Positions 16,611 to 25,365 of a stretch of DNA of 64,000 nt are shown piece after piece. Each line of letters opens with the position of its first letter. Positions within the stretch are counted from its first letter, which is position 1. The notes below the pieces were generated by a model that saw nothing but the letters and a program-made list of their open reading frames with translations, had not been told where the DNA came from and did no database searches. A program made the translations under genes and the position numbers. Origin of the DNA: Flavobacterium sp. HSC-32F16 (GTDB taxonomy: Bacteria; Bacteroidota; Bacteroidia; Flavobacteriales; Flavobacteriaceae); NCBI RefSeq assembly GCF_024171645.1, contig NZ_JALKAC010000001.1:1-64000 (forward strand), in the 5' to 3' direction.

Positions 16611-19064
16611 ATGTCAAATCATAAAATCCTTACTATTGACAATCTGTCACTTCAAGAATTTGATTCAGAAGCAGAATTAATTCCATTATTAACTCCAGAG
16701 GACGAAGAGGAAATGAACAACGAAGAACTTCCTGTTTCTCTGCCAATATTACCTCTAAGAAATACTGTTTTATTCCCGGGAGTTGTAATTCCAATTTCTG
16801 CGGGAAGAGATAAATCAATTAAATTAATTAATGATGCCAATGCAGGCGGAAAAATTATTGGTGTAGTTTCTCAAATTAATGAAGAAGATGAAGATCCGTC
16901 AAAAGATGATATCCATAAAATAGGAACTGTAGCACGTATTTTACGTGTTTTAAAAATGCCTGACGGAAATGTAACTGTTATTTTGCAAGGAAAAAAACGT
17001 TTCGAAATTGACGAAGTGGTTTCAGAAGAGCCTTATTTGACTGCAACAATCAAAGAGGTTTCAGAAGAACGTCCTGATGAAAATGATACTGAATTTACGG
17101 CGATTTTAGATTCTGTAAAAGAACTGGCAATCCAGATTATCAAAGAAAGTCCAAATATTCCATCTGAAGCTACATTTGCCATTAAAAACATTGAAAGCCA
17201 ATCGTTTTTAATCAACTTTGTTTCTTCAAACATGAATTTATCTGTAAAAGAAAAACAAGGTCTTTTATCGATAAATGGTTTAAAAGAACGTGCTTTAGAG
17301 ACGTTGCGTTATATGAATGTCGAACTGCAGAAATTAGAATTGAAAAATGACATTCAGTCAAAAGTTCGTTTTGATTTAGATCAGCAGCAGCGTGAATATT
17401 TCCTTCACCAGCAAATGAAAACCATTCAGGAAGAATTGGGAGGGGTTTCGCAGGAAGAAGAAATGGACGAAATGGGTTTGAAAGCGAAAACCAAAAAATG
17501 GGACGAAAAAACGCAGAAACATTTCGAAAAAGAATTATCTAAAATGCGCAGAATGAATCCGCAGTCGCCAGATTTTGGAATTCAGCGTAATTACTTAGAG
17601 TTGTTTTTAGAGTTGCCTTGGGGCGAATATTCTAAAGATAAATTTGATTTAAAATTTGCTCAAAAAATATTAGATAAAGATCATTTTGGTCTTGACGAAG
17701 TAAAGAAAAGAATGATTGAACATTTGGCAGTTTTAAAATTGCGAAATGACATGAAATCGCCAATTATATGTTTAACAGGGCCTCCGGGAGTTGGTAAAAC
17801 CTCTATTGGACGTTCTGTGGCCGAAGCTCTAGGTCGTGAATACGTACGTATTTCCTTAGGTGGATTACGTGATGAAGCTGAGATTCGCGGACATAGAAAA
17901 ACCTATATTGGTGCAATGCCGGGAAGAATTATTCAAAGTTTGAAAAAAGCAGGAACTTCAAATCCGGTTTTTATTTTAGATGAGATTGATAAACTATCAA
18001 GCAGCAACAGTGGCGATCCTTCATCTGCTTTGTTAGAAGTTTTGGATCCAGAACAAAACAATGCTTTTTATGATAATTTCCTTGAAATGGGATATGATTT
18101 ATCTAAAGTAATGTTTATTGCAACTTCTAATAATATGGCGGCAATTCAGCCTGCATTACGTGACAGAATGGAAGTTATTAAAATGTCAGGTTACACAATT
18201 GAAGAAAAAGTAGAAATTGCAAAAAGACACCTTTTTCCAAAACAATTAGAGGCACACGGATTAACGACTAAAGATTTGACAATTGGAAAAAAACAATTAG
18301 AAAAAATTGTTGAAGGCTATACAAGAGAATCTGGCGTTCGTAATTTAGAAACAAAAATTGCTCAGGTAATTCGTAATGCTGCAAAAGCAGTAGCAATGGA
18401 AGAGGAGTACAATAAAAAAGTAACCGAAGAAGATATCGTAAAAGTTTTAGGTGTTCCGAGACTGGAGCGTGATAAATACGAAAATAACGATGTTGCAGGT
18501 GTTGTAACAGGTTTAGCCTGGACAAGTGTTGGCGGTGATATTTTATTTATTGAATCTTTAATTTCTGAAGGAAAAGGAGCGTTGACGATTACCGGAAACC
18601 TTGGGAATGTGATGAAAGAATCGGCTACAATTGCTCTTGAGTATATTAAAGCCAATGCTAAAAAATTAGGTTTAGGTATCGAATTATTCCAAAAATACAA
18701 TATTCACTTACACGTTCCTGAAGGAGCAACTCCAAAAGACGGACCAAGTGCCGGTATTGCAATGCTTACTTCTTTAGTGTCATTGTTGACTCAGAAGAAA
18801 GTGAAGAAAAACCTTGCTATGACTGGAGAAATTACTTTGCGTGGAAAGGTTTTACCAGTTGGAGGAATTAAAGAAAAAATTCTTGCGGCAAAAAGAGCAG
18901 GGATTAAGGAAATTATTCTTTGCCATGAAAACAAAAGTGATATTGACGAAATTAAAGAAGAATATTTAGAAGGTCTTACTTTTCATTATGTAAAAGAAAT
19001 GAGCGAAGTTTTAACTTTAGCTCTAACAGATCAAAATGTAAAAAATGCTAAAACATTGAAATAA
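16611..19064 (+). CDS. lon: ATP-dependent protease Lon
   Basis: An 817-residue Lon protease. The N-terminal LAN substrate domain begins [18 protein letters not shown], and the AAA+ module has Walker A GPPGVGKT (390-397) and Walker [12 protein letters not shown]. The protease domain has the catalytic dyad Ser713 (KDGPSAG) and Lys754 (GGIKEK). It degrades misfolded and regulatory proteins in the cytosol. Full length for the family. It stands alone between terminators; no promoter of the TAnnTTTG class is obvious in the 194 bases upstream, so its promoter may be a heat-shock or other type. Confidence 0.97.
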   Translation: MSNHKILTIDNLSLQEFDSEAELIPLLTPEDEEEMNNEELPVSLPILPLRNTVLFPGVVIPISAGRDKSIKLINDANAGGKIIGVVSQINEEDEDPSKDDIHKIGTVARILRVLKMPDGNVTVILQGKKRFEIDEVVSEEPYLTATIKEVSEERPDENDTEFTAILDSVKELAIQIIKESPNIPSEATFAIKNIESQSFLINFVSSNMNLSVKEKQGLLSINGLKERALETLRYMNVELQKLELKNDIQSKVRFDLDQQQREYFLHQQMKTIQEELGGVSQEEEMDEMGLKAKTKKWDEKTQKHFEKELSKMRRMNPQSPDFGIQRNYLELFLELPWGEYSKDKFDLKFAQKILDKDHFGLDEVKKRMIEHLAVLKLRNDMKSPIICLTGPPGVGKTSIGRSVAEALGREYVRISLGGLRDEAEIRGHRKTYIGAMPGRIIQSLKKAGTSNPVFILDEIDKLSSSNSGDPSSALLEVLDPEQNNAFYDNFLEMGYDLSKVMFIATSNNMAAIQPALRDRMEVIKMSGYTIEEKVEIAKRHLFPKQLEAHGLTTKDLTIGKKQLEKIVEGYTRESGVRNLETKIAQVIRNAAKAVAMEEEYNKKVTEEDIVKVLGVPRLERDKYENNDVAGVVTGLAWTSVGGDILFIESLISEGKGALTITGNLGNVMKESATIALEYIKANAKKLGLGIELFQKYNIHLHVPEGATPKDGPSAGIAMLTSLVSLLTQKKVKKNLAMTGEITLRGKVLPVGGIKEKILAAKRAGIKEIILCHENKSDIDEIKEEYLEGLTFHYVKEMSEVLTLALTDQNVKNAKTLK

Positions 19065-19089
19065 TTTTTGATTTTACATTTCAATTTAT

Positions 19090-19132
19090 AAAATCCAGAT
19101 TCTAATTTTGCTATTGGAATCTGGATTTTTTT
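19090..19132 (+). terminator. Rho-independent terminator of lon
   Basis: A perfect 13-bp stem (19090-19102 with 19117-19129), 14-base loop and T tract. Confidence 0.9.
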
Positions 19133-19180
19133 ATTGGAATTTATTTAAGCTTTAATTTTATTTTTGGTGTTATATAATTT

Positions 19181-19188
19181 TATATTTG
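19181..19188 (+). promoter_or_regulatory. Candidate -7 element upstream of porQ
   Basis: TATATTTG matches TAnnTTTG 41 bases before the ATG. A TTG at 19164-19166 leaves only 14 bases of spacing, shorter than usual. Confidence 0.45.
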
Positions 19189-19228
19189 CACTTGCGTTAT
19201 TTCCATACACAGGAACGCTCCAAAACGA

Positions 19229-20248
19229 ATGTTAAAACACTATGTTTTATTTTTTATGATGCTAATTTGTTCGGTTTCTTTCGGACAGATTGGAGGGCGT
19301 TACACCTATCAGTTTCTTAATTTGACAACTAATCCTCGTCAGGCAGCGCTGGGCGGGAAAACGATTACGATTTATGATGAAGATGTTAATCAGGCCATGT
19401 CTAACCCCGCAGCTTTAAACGCAGATATGGACAGCAATCTAGCCCTGAATTATGGGAATTATTACGGAGAAGCTTCTTATGGAACGGCTTCGTACGCTTA
19501 TACGTATGACCGGCACGTGCAGACTTTCTATGCTGGAGTCAATTATGTAAACTACGGATCTTTTGAAGGTTATGATGAAAATGGACAGAAAACATCAGAT
19601 TTTACAGGAAGTGAAGGCGCACTTTCAGTAGGTTATGCTTATAATGTTCCTTTTACAGATCTTCATATAGGCGTAAATGGTAAGTTAATAACTTCAACTT
19701 TAGAAACTTATAATTCTATTGGAGGAGCAGTTGATTTGGGATTGTTGTATATTGATGAAAGAAACGATATAAATTATGCACTGGTATTTAGGAATATAGG
19801 CACACAATTCACAACCTATTCAGGAATAAAAGAAAATTTACCTTTTGAAATTACTGCCGGAATTTCACAGGAATTAGAGCATGTTCCTCTTCGCTGGCAT
19901 CTTACTTTAGAGAATTTACAGCAATGGAATATTTCTTTTTCAAACCCTGTTCGTGGAGAAACCAATATTGATGGTTCAACAAGCAGTGAGAAAGTTTCAT
20001 TTGTCAATAATGCTTTGAGACACGTTGTAGTTGGTATGGAGCTTTTTCCAAAGAGAGCATTCAACGTGCGTTTAGGATATAATTTTAGAAGAGGCGAAGA
20101 ATTACGTGTTGAAGAACAGCGTAATTTTTCGGGGGTTTCGTTAGGATTTGGATTAAGAATGAATAAGTTAAAATTTAACTATTCGTATTCAAGATATACA
20201 TTGGCAGCAAATACAAGTCTTTTTGGTCTAATTTTAAATTTCCAATAA
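19229..20248 (+). CDS. porQ: Type IX secretion system protein PorQ
   Basis: A 339-residue outer-membrane beta-barrel protein with a signal peptide (about 1-19, ending VSFGQ). The mature N-terminus GGRYTYQFLNLTTNPRQAALGG followed by NQAMSNPAALN is the PorQ signature, and strands continue to the terminal aromatic residue (LFGLILNFQ), typical of a barrel. In the type IX system PorQ acts with PorU, PorV and PorZ in the attachment complex that processes and anchors cargo with C-terminal sorting domains; a candidate cargo is encoded at 28326. It is followed at five bases by an L,D-transpeptidase-like gene, so at least these two share a transcript. Confidence 0.85.
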   Translation: MLKHYVLFFMMLICSVSFGQIGGRYTYQFLNLTTNPRQAALGGKTITIYDEDVNQAMSNPAALNADMDSNLALNYGNYYGEASYGTASYAYTYDRHVQTFYAGVNYVNYGSFEGYDENGQKTSDFTGSEGALSVGYAYNVPFTDLHIGVNGKLITSTLETYNSIGGAVDLGLLYIDERNDINYALVFRNIGTQFTTYSGIKENLPFEITAGISQELEHVPLRWHLTLENLQQWNISFSNPVRGETNIDGSTSSEKVSFVNNALRHVVVGMELFPKRAFNVRLGYNFRRGEELRVEEQRNFSGVSLGFGLRMNKLKFNYSYSRYTLAANTSLFGLILNFQ

Positions 20249-20253
20249 TTGAT

Positions 20254-20856
20254 ATGAAATTATTAAGTTTATTTTTATTTATGACTGTAGGGGTTTTTAC
20301 GGGTTCAAAACACTACTTCAAAGAAAAATCTTCTATTACCAGTTTAGAGATCGAAAGAATCAATAACAGGGTAAGCGAATTAAAAAACATGATAAATGTC
20401 GATCATAAATACAATACTAAAATTGCGTTTTTAGTCGACATGAAAGTACCTTCAGGAAAAAATCGTTTTTTTGTTTATGATTTAGAAAAAAATGAAGTTA
20501 TTGATCAAGGTCTTGTAGCACATGGTTCTGGTTCTGAAACCGGTATTCAGGGAATGCTTAAATTTAGTAATGAGCCTAATTCTAACTGTACTTCTCTTGG
20601 CAGATATGCAATAGGTAAAAATTACAAAGGAATATTTGGAAAAGCTTATAGATTAGCGGGTTTAGAACAAACTAACAATAACGCTTTAAAAAGAGCAATT
20701 GTACTGCATCATTATTCTGCAGTTCCCGCTGAAGAACAAAATTATTACATCAGCCGCAGTAAAGGCTGTCCAATGGTTAGTGAGCAATTTTTTAAACGAA
20801 TAGAAAAGATAATTGATAGTTCTAAGTCGAATATTATATTGGATATTTATTATTAA
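20254..20856 (+). CDS. Murein L,D-transpeptidase-like protein (YkuD_2 family), copy 1
   Basis: A 200-residue protein with an N-terminal hydrophobic signal or anchor (MKLLSLFLFMTVGVFTG). The YkuD_2-type catalytic region has His152/His153 (VLHHYSAVP) and the nucleophile Cys172 in RSKGCPMVS. PSGKNRFFVYDLEKNEVIDQGLVAHGSGSE (66-95) is the strand pair typical of the family. L,D-transpeptidases cross-link peptidoglycan or attach proteins to it in the periplasm; the substrate here is not known. It begins five bases after porQ and ends before a terminator at 20895-20946. The next gene is a close paralog. Confidence 0.8.
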   Translation: MKLLSLFLFMTVGVFTGSKHYFKEKSSITSLEIERINNRVSELKNMINVDHKYNTKIAFLVDMKVPSGKNRFFVYDLEKNEVIDQGLVAHGSGSETGIQGMLKFSNEPNSNCTSLGRYAIGKNYKGIFGKAYRLAGLEQTNNNALKRAIVLHHYSAVPAEEQNYYISRSKGCPMVSEQFFKRIEKIIDSSKSNIILDIYY

Positions 20857-20894
20857 TATTTCGTAGATAAAACTCAGGAATAGTACTAATTTGT

Positions 20895-20946
20895 AAACCT
20901 TTTATAATCGAAGTGTTTTTGTTTTTCGATTTAGAAAGGTTTTTTT
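20895..20946 (+). terminator. Rho-independent terminator between the two L,D-transpeptidase-like genes
   Basis: An 18-bp imperfect stem (20895-20912 with 20925-20942, two mismatches), 12-base loop and T tract to 20946. It ends the porQ transcript and sits just before the second paralog. Confidence 0.8.
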
Positions 20947-20960
20947 CTGCCGCATTTTCC

Positions 20961-21560
20961 ATGAAAAAGATATTTATTATTCTACTTTTTATTCTTTTCT
21001 TTTTTAGCATTTATAAAATTTTTCGGAAGGTGGAGAATGTCAATTCTAAAACCATTTCCCGAATTGATTATCAGATGAATCAGCTAAAGAAAGTAATTAA
21101 AAGTGACCCGAAATTTAATAAAGAAGTTGCCTTTTTGATTGACATGAAAATACCATCAGGAAAAAATCGATTTTTTGTTTACGATATAAAAAATAATAAA
21201 ATTATCGATAAAGGTATAGTAGCACATGGTTCGGGTTCTGAAACCGGTATTCAAGGAAAACTTAAATTCAGCAATGTATCAAATTCCCTAAGTACTTCGT
21301 TAGGCAATTATTATATTGGAAACTATTATTACGGTAAATTTGGTAAAGCATATAAATTATATGGTTTAGACAAAACAAACGACAACGCTTTTAACCGGGA
21401 TATTGTTTTTCATTACTATTACGATGTTCCATATGAGGAGAAAGATGGTTACATTTGCAACAGCCATGGCTGCCCTATGGTCAATAAAAATTTTTTTGAA
21501 AAAATTGCCAAAATAATAGATAAATCAGATTCAAATATTTTGTTGAGTATCTATTACTAA
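20961..21560 (+). CDS. Murein L,D-transpeptidase-like protein (YkuD_2 family), copy 2
   Basis: A 199-residue paralog of the gene at 20254; the segment PSGKNRFFVYD then VAHGSGSETGIQG and the Cys motif SHGCPMVN (Cys171) are shared, with His151 in FHYYYDVP. A hydrophobic anchor is at residues 3-18. The frame extends upstream to a GTG at 20913, but that codon lies inside the terminator hairpin, while ATG at 20961 gives a normal signal sequence, so I use 20961. Lys/Asn-rich and more AT-rich than copy 1, it may be the faster-evolving duplicate. It is 36 bases before cmk. Confidence 0.8.
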   Translation: MKKIFIILLFILFFFSIYKIFRKVENVNSKTISRIDYQMNQLKKVIKSDPKFNKEVAFLIDMKIPSGKNRFFVYDIKNNKIIDKGIVAHGSGSETGIQGKLKFSNVSNSLSTSLGNYYIGNYYYGKFGKAYKLYGLDKTNDNAFNRDIVFHYYYDVPYEEKDGYICNSHGCPMVNKNFFEKIAKIIDKSDSNILLSIYY

Positions 21561-21596
21561 AGCTTTAAAATAAGAATAAAACTAAAACATAAAAAA

Positions 21597-22289
21597 TTGA
21601 AAAAAATTACAATTGCTATTGATGGTTTTTCATCTACCGGAAAAAGTACATTAGCGAAACAGCTGGCAAAAGAACTTGAATATGTATATGTAGATACAGG
21701 TGCAATGTACCGTGCAGTGGCTTATTTTGCTATGCAGAATCAGTTAATTGGAGCTGATTTTTTTAATAAAGCGGCTTTGATTGAAGCTTTGCCTAAAATT
21801 CAATTAGAATTTAGATTTAATAGTGATTTAGGTTTTGCTGAGATGTATTTAAACGGTGAAAACGTTGAAAAACAAATTAGAACAATTGAAGTTTCTAATT
21901 TTGTAAGCAAAGTAGCCGAAGTTTCAGAAGTTCGCACTAAATTGGTTGAGCAGCAACAGGAAATGGGAACTAATAAAGCGATTGTAATGGATGGCAGGGA
22001 TATTGGAACTGTAGTTTTTCCTAATGCCGAACTAAAAATATTCATGACAGCCAGCGCCGAAACCCGTGCACAAAGACGTTTTGATGAATTACAGCAAAAA
22101 GGCGATAATGTCACGTATGAAGAGGTTTTAAAGAATGTAGTAGAAAGAGATTATATAGATACACACCGCGAAGATTCTCCTTTGGTAATTGCAGATGATG
22201 CAATTGAGATTGATAATTCCTACTTAAACAGAGAAGAACAATTTGCTGCTGTTTTAGAATTAGTGAATGATGTTGTTAAAACAATATAA
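21597..22289 (+). CDS. cmk: Cytidylate kinase
   Basis: A 230-residue kinase converting CMP or dCMP to the diphosphate. It has the P-loop GFSSTGKST (about 10-18), YVDTGAMYRAVAYFA, MDGRDIGTVVFPNAELKIFMTAS and the lid with RAQRRFDE, and ends RDYIDTHREDSPL. The start is TTG at 21597: upstream the frame runs without any ATG or GTG to a stop at 21558-21560, and the first downstream ATG lies after the P-loop. An A-rich leader (AAAACATAAAAAA) precedes it, as is common in Bacteroidota. Position after porQ and the transpeptidase genes suggests read-through or its own weak promoter. Confidence 0.95.
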   Translation: MKKITIAIDGFSSTGKSTLAKQLAKELEYVYVDTGAMYRAVAYFAMQNQLIGADFFNKAALIEALPKIQLEFRFNSDLGFAEMYLNGENVEKQIRTIEVSNFVSKVAEVSEVRTKLVEQQQEMGTNKAIVMDGRDIGTVVFPNAELKIFMTASAETRAQRRFDELQQKGDNVTYEEVLKNVVERDYIDTHREDSPLVIADDAIEIDNSYLNREEQFAAVLELVNDVVKTI

Positions 22290-22358
22290 TTTTTTGTAGA
22301 TATTATTTTTAATGGTAGTTTTACTGCTTCATTTTTACTTTAAAGACAATTTCATTAT

Positions 22359-23735
22359 ATGGGAATTAAAAATAGGTTAATCTTCATGAGCTTTCTTCAA
22401 TTTTTTGTTTGGGGAGCCTGGCTTATTACAATTGCAAATTATTGGTTTGGAACCAAAAATTGGGAAGGAACACAATTTGGTTTAGTATTTGGAACCATGG
22501 GAATTGCTTCTTTATTCATGCCTACATTAACCGGAATTATTGCCGACAGATGGGTAAATGCTGAAAAATTATATGGAGTTTTACATATTGTTTATGCAGT
22601 AGTTTTATTTGGAATTGCACAAGTTACAACTCCTGATAATTTTATTTTTGTAATGCTTTTGGCAATGTGCTGCTATATGCCAACAATTGCTTTAAGTAAC
22701 TCGATTTCTTATACTTCACTAAAATTAAACAATAAAAATATCGTAAAAGATTTCCCGCCAATTCGGGTTTGGGGAACTATTGGTTTTATTGTAGCCATGT
22801 GGATTACGAATTTGAGCGGAAGTAAAGCAACTGAATATCAGTTTTATATTGCTGGAGTAGGTGCTTTAATTCTTGGAGTTTATGCTTTTACTTTACCTAA
22901 ATGTGAACCACAGCGTTTAACAAAAGAAAATGCAACGTGGATTGAAACTTTTGGCTTAGAGTCTTTCAAATTATTTGGAAACTATAAAATGGCCTTATTT
23001 TTTGTTTTTTCTATGTTTTTAGGAGGAGCACTTCAATTGACTAATGCTTACGGAGATGTATTTTTAGATGAATTTAAACATTTTCCTAAATACGCAGATT
23101 CTTTTGTAATTCAATATTCGACTATTATTATGTCGATATCTCAGGTTTCTGAAACGTTATTTATTTTAGCAATTCCGTTTTTCTTAAGACGTTTCGGGAT
23201 CAAGCAAGTTATGCTTATTAGTATGCTGGCTTGGGTTTTGCGTTTCGGATTATTTGCTTTTGGAGATCCTGTAGGAGGTTTATGGATGATTATTTTATCT
23301 TGTATCGTTTACGGAATGGCATTTGATTTCTTTAATATTTCAGGTTCATTATTCGTTGAAAGCAACACCGATTCTAAAATTCGTTCGTCTGCGCAAGGTT
23401 TGTTTATGATGATGACCAATGGAGTAGGAGCAGTTTTAGGTAGTTTAACTTCTGGCTGGGCAATTGATCGTTTTTTTACAAAATCATTTGCTAATACAGC
23501 AGAATTGGCAGGATTTTTACAAACCGATGCATCTAATGAAAAAATGACTGCATTTGTAAAAAGTCAAGGAAATTCTATTTCTGCTGATGGTGTTTTTTCA
23601 AATCCGATTTTAATGAAAGACTGGCATACGATTTGGTTGTCTTTTGCATTGTATGCTTTGGTTATTGCAATTGCTTTTGCATTATTATTTAAACATAAAC
23701 ATGATCCGAAGGAAATTGAGAATTTGAATCATTAA
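22359..23735 (+). CDS. Nucleoside permease, NupG/Nuc_H_symport family
   Basis: A 458-residue membrane protein with about 12 membrane segments. FLQFFVWGAWLITIANYWF and the run through GIIADRWVNAEKLYGVLHI, then DFPPIRVWGTIGFIVAMW, match the NupG nucleoside:proton symporter family (an MFS branch). It would import nucleosides, fitting its position after cmk, which recycles pyrimidine nucleotides. The C-terminal half contains a Bacteroidota-type insertion (ELAGFLQTDASNEKMTAFVKSQG) between membrane helices 10 and 11, making it longer than E. coli NupG (418). It ends in a terminator. Confidence 0.85.
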   Translation: MGIKNRLIFMSFLQFFVWGAWLITIANYWFGTKNWEGTQFGLVFGTMGIASLFMPTLTGIIADRWVNAEKLYGVLHIVYAVVLFGIAQVTTPDNFIFVMLLAMCCYMPTIALSNSISYTSLKLNNKNIVKDFPPIRVWGTIGFIVAMWITNLSGSKATEYQFYIAGVGALILGVYAFTLPKCEPQRLTKENATWIETFGLESFKLFGNYKMALFFVFSMFLGGALQLTNAYGDVFLDEFKHFPKYADSFVIQYSTIIMSISQVSETLFILAIPFFLRRFGIKQVMLISMLAWVLRFGLFAFGDPVGGLWMIILSCIVYGMAFDFFNISGSLFVESNTDSKIRSSAQGLFMMMTNGVGAVLGSLTSGWAIDRFFTKSFANTAELAGFLQTDASNEKMTAFVKSQGNSISADGVFSNPILMKDWHTIWLSFALYALVIAIAFALLFKHKHDPKEIENLNH

Positions 23736-23749
23736 ATAAATATTATATC

Positions 23750-23782
23750 AAACCCAACAGTAAGCTGTTGGGTTTGTTTTTT
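23750..23782 (+). terminator. Rho-independent terminator after the nucleoside permease
   Basis: A perfect 11-bp stem AAACCCAACAG (23750-23760 with 23765-23775), loop TAAG and a T tract. Confidence 0.9.
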
Positions 23783-23802
23783 AATTTCGGAGAATAAATT
23801 TT

Positions 23803-24342
23803 ATGAAATTTGAATTAGAGTTTGATAAAGATATCTACAATCAGCAAATGGATTTATTGTATGATCTTGCTTGGAAAAAGAAGAAAGATTATTATAAAAA
23901 TTCGCAATATCTTGGTTCAATCTTAATCATTATTGGAATTGCATTAATTTATACTCGGCCAAATATATTTGGAATCGGTTATGTTTTTGTTTTTTTCGGA
24001 CTTTCGAATTTCGTCCCTTTTCTCTATTATTACTTCAAAATAAGATCTTTTTATAAAAGAATGGAAGAGCATAAGGCAAAAGAAATCAGTGCTTTTCATT
24101 ATATAAAATATATGAATTTGGAGTTTACAGAAAATGCATTAATAATAAGCTCTGGAGATCATTTTAATCTTATTCAATGGTCAGAATTTATACAGTATAT
24201 TGTCAAAGAAAATAATTTGATACTGATAACTAAAAATTATGAACCTTTTATTTTAGGCGAAATAGAAGTTGGTTCAGAAAACTTTGAGAAAATAATATCT
24301 TTTGTTAAAACAAAATTTGAGGCTAAAGAGAAAAACAGTTAA
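23803..24342 (+). CDS. YcxB-like membrane protein
   Basis: A 179-residue protein with two adjacent membrane helices (about 38-78: YLGSILIIIGIALIYT and FGIGYVFVFFGLSNFVPFLYYYF), followed by a cytoplasmic beta-rich domain. The segment LEFTENALIISSGDHFNLIQWSEFIQYIVKENNLILITKNYEPFIL is characteristic of YcxB-like C-terminal domains, a small family without known function. It follows a terminator, so it needs its own promoter, which I could not see in the short gap. The downstream gap contains palindrome P1 (24367-24399). Confidence 0.75.
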   Translation: MKFELEFDKDIYNQQMDLLYDLAWKKKKDYYKNSQYLGSILIIIGIALIYTRPNIFGIGYVFVFFGLSNFVPFLYYYFKIRSFYKRMEEHKAKEISAFHYIKYMNLEFTENALIISSGDHFNLIQWSEFIQYIVKENNLILITKNYEPFILGEIEVGSENFEKIISFVKTKFEAKEKNS

Positions 24343-24366
24343 ACTTTGGTATAGATATTTCATTGT

Positions 24367-24399
24367 AAACCCGGCAGGTTTTTAAAACCCGTTGGATTT
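24367..24399. repeat. Dispersed palindrome P1 (AACCCGnCAGG family, degenerate)
   Basis: AAACCCGGCAGG, TTTTTAAAA, then CCCGTTGGATTT: an imperfect inverted repeat with the same layout as P2 and P3 in this window. It differs from P3 at several positions in each arm, so it is an aged copy. Confidence 0.75.
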
Positions 24400-24440
24400 A
24401 TTTTTAAAAGAATTAATAGTTAAATTTCGAAAATCGTATT

Positions 24441-24980
24441 ATGAAAAATATTAAACTATTTTTTTTAATTTTTACACTTTTTAATTTTGGTGTAATTTAT
24501 GCGCATAAGGACAGAGTTGAAATTCCACAAAGATTTGTCTTTATTATGAGAAGTAAAGAAGTGGTTCGTTTTGAATCTACTGATTCGAAACTGGAAGGAT
24601 TCTGTGAAGAAATTGTCAGTGGGAAAAAAGAAATTTCAGAAGTCCAATTGTACTATAAAACAGGTGAAATTGTTACTGTTCAATATGACGGTAAAAACTG
24701 GAAATTATTTAAAATTACATTTAAGGGAAAAAGTTTGTATGTTCCTCAGGATAAATTAAAAAAAATTCCTGAAATTCATTTTTCTACTTTGTATTTATTC
24801 TGGTCTGGAGAAAGCAATGCGTTTAACTCTCATTATCTATGTTTGAGATTTGATATAGGAACTAAACGTTCATTTGATATTTTACCAAATTTAGAACTGC
24901 ATTTTGAAAATCATAAGTTTACGAAATCTGAAGTTTGGACACAAACAAATGAAAATTCAAGACATGGGAAAGAAATTTAG
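24441..24980 (+). CDS. Exported hypothetical protein
   Basis: A 179-residue protein with a signal peptide (MKNIKLFFLIFTLFNFGVIYAH). The mature part has alternating strands (VQLYYKTGEIVTVQYDGKNWKLFKITFKGKSLYVP) that suggest a small beta domain. It contains two Cys (FCEEI and HYLCL) and no known motif. I recognise no family. It lies between palindromes P1 and P2 and has no other clear partner. Confidence 0.6.
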   Translation: MKNIKLFFLIFTLFNFGVIYAHKDRVEIPQRFVFIMRSKEVVRFESTDSKLEGFCEEIVSGKKEISEVQLYYKTGEIVTVQYDGKNWKLFKITFKGKSLYVPQDKLKKIPEIHFSTLYLFWSGESNAFNSHYLCLRFDIGTKRSFDILPNLELHFENHKFTKSEVWTQTNENSRHGKEI

Positions 24981-25014
24981 TTTTCAATTTTGATAATAGA
25001 AAGTGAAACATAAT

Positions 25015-25044
25015 AAACCCGACAGGTTTTTAGAACCTGTCGGG
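25015..25044. repeat. Dispersed palindrome P2 (AACCCGACAGG family)
   Basis: CCCGACAGGTT (25018-25028) and AACCTGTCGGG (25034-25044) form perfect 11-bp arms around TTTAG. It is the same sequence as P3 at 63747-63779 except in the centre and flanks. Confidence 0.9.
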
Positions 25045-25107
25045 AAAATATAGAATGTTATATTAAATATTTCTTTTAGGTAATTATGAAAACAAAAAGT
25101 TCTAATC

Positions 25108-25209
25108 TAGCCCCGATAGAGCGGTTATCCTTTTGTGCCGGTGTTCGGCATAAAAGATAAGAGTGAAAGCGAGACTTAAGGTCTTGATAAAATGAAATTT
25201 TCTGCTTCT
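25108..25209. repeat. Dispersed structured repeat, copy A
   Basis: Begins TAGCCCCGATAG and ends TTTTCTGCTTCT, and aligns along its length with copy B at 63874-63978. The centre is a 10-bp hairpin (25131-25140 with 25146-25155) with loop GTGTT. The outer AGCCCCG can pair with a downstream GCGAGACT segment. Similarity extends some 22 bases further upstream. Confidence 0.8.
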
Positions 25210-25365
25210 CAATAAATACACAACAATGATCTGGATGAAATATGGTGATTTTTCTCTTTGATGAATTAGTAAGAATGTTTTTAATAATATTTTTGAAATG
25301 CAACTGAAAATATTATCTTGCGGACGTTTTAAAAAACGAGTAAACATTTAATTATTAAAGTATCT

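Larger units (their letters stand above)
24981..25365. other. 385-base intergenic region with two repeat elements
   Basis: Contains palindrome P2 (25015-25044) and the structured repeat (25108-25209). Two minus-strand frames of 75-81 codons across it are shadows of the repeat. A small dyad CGTTTT/AAAACG sits at 25324-25337. No promoter pattern is clear. Confidence 0.7.

Noticed and set aside
20913..20960. Upstream GTG start of L,D-transpeptidase copy 2
   Set aside because: It lies inside the terminator hairpin and adds an unlikely N-terminus before a normal signal sequence.
25086..25160. A 24-codon plus-strand frame at the start of repeat copy A (MKTKSSNLAPIERLSF)
   Set aside because: The matching ATG in copy B is followed by a stop after seven codons, so it is not a conserved peptide.
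25076..25347. Two overlapping minus-strand frames of 75-81 codons
   Set aside because: They run across the structured repeat copy A, show no domain, and the corresponding frames are not preserved in copy B.
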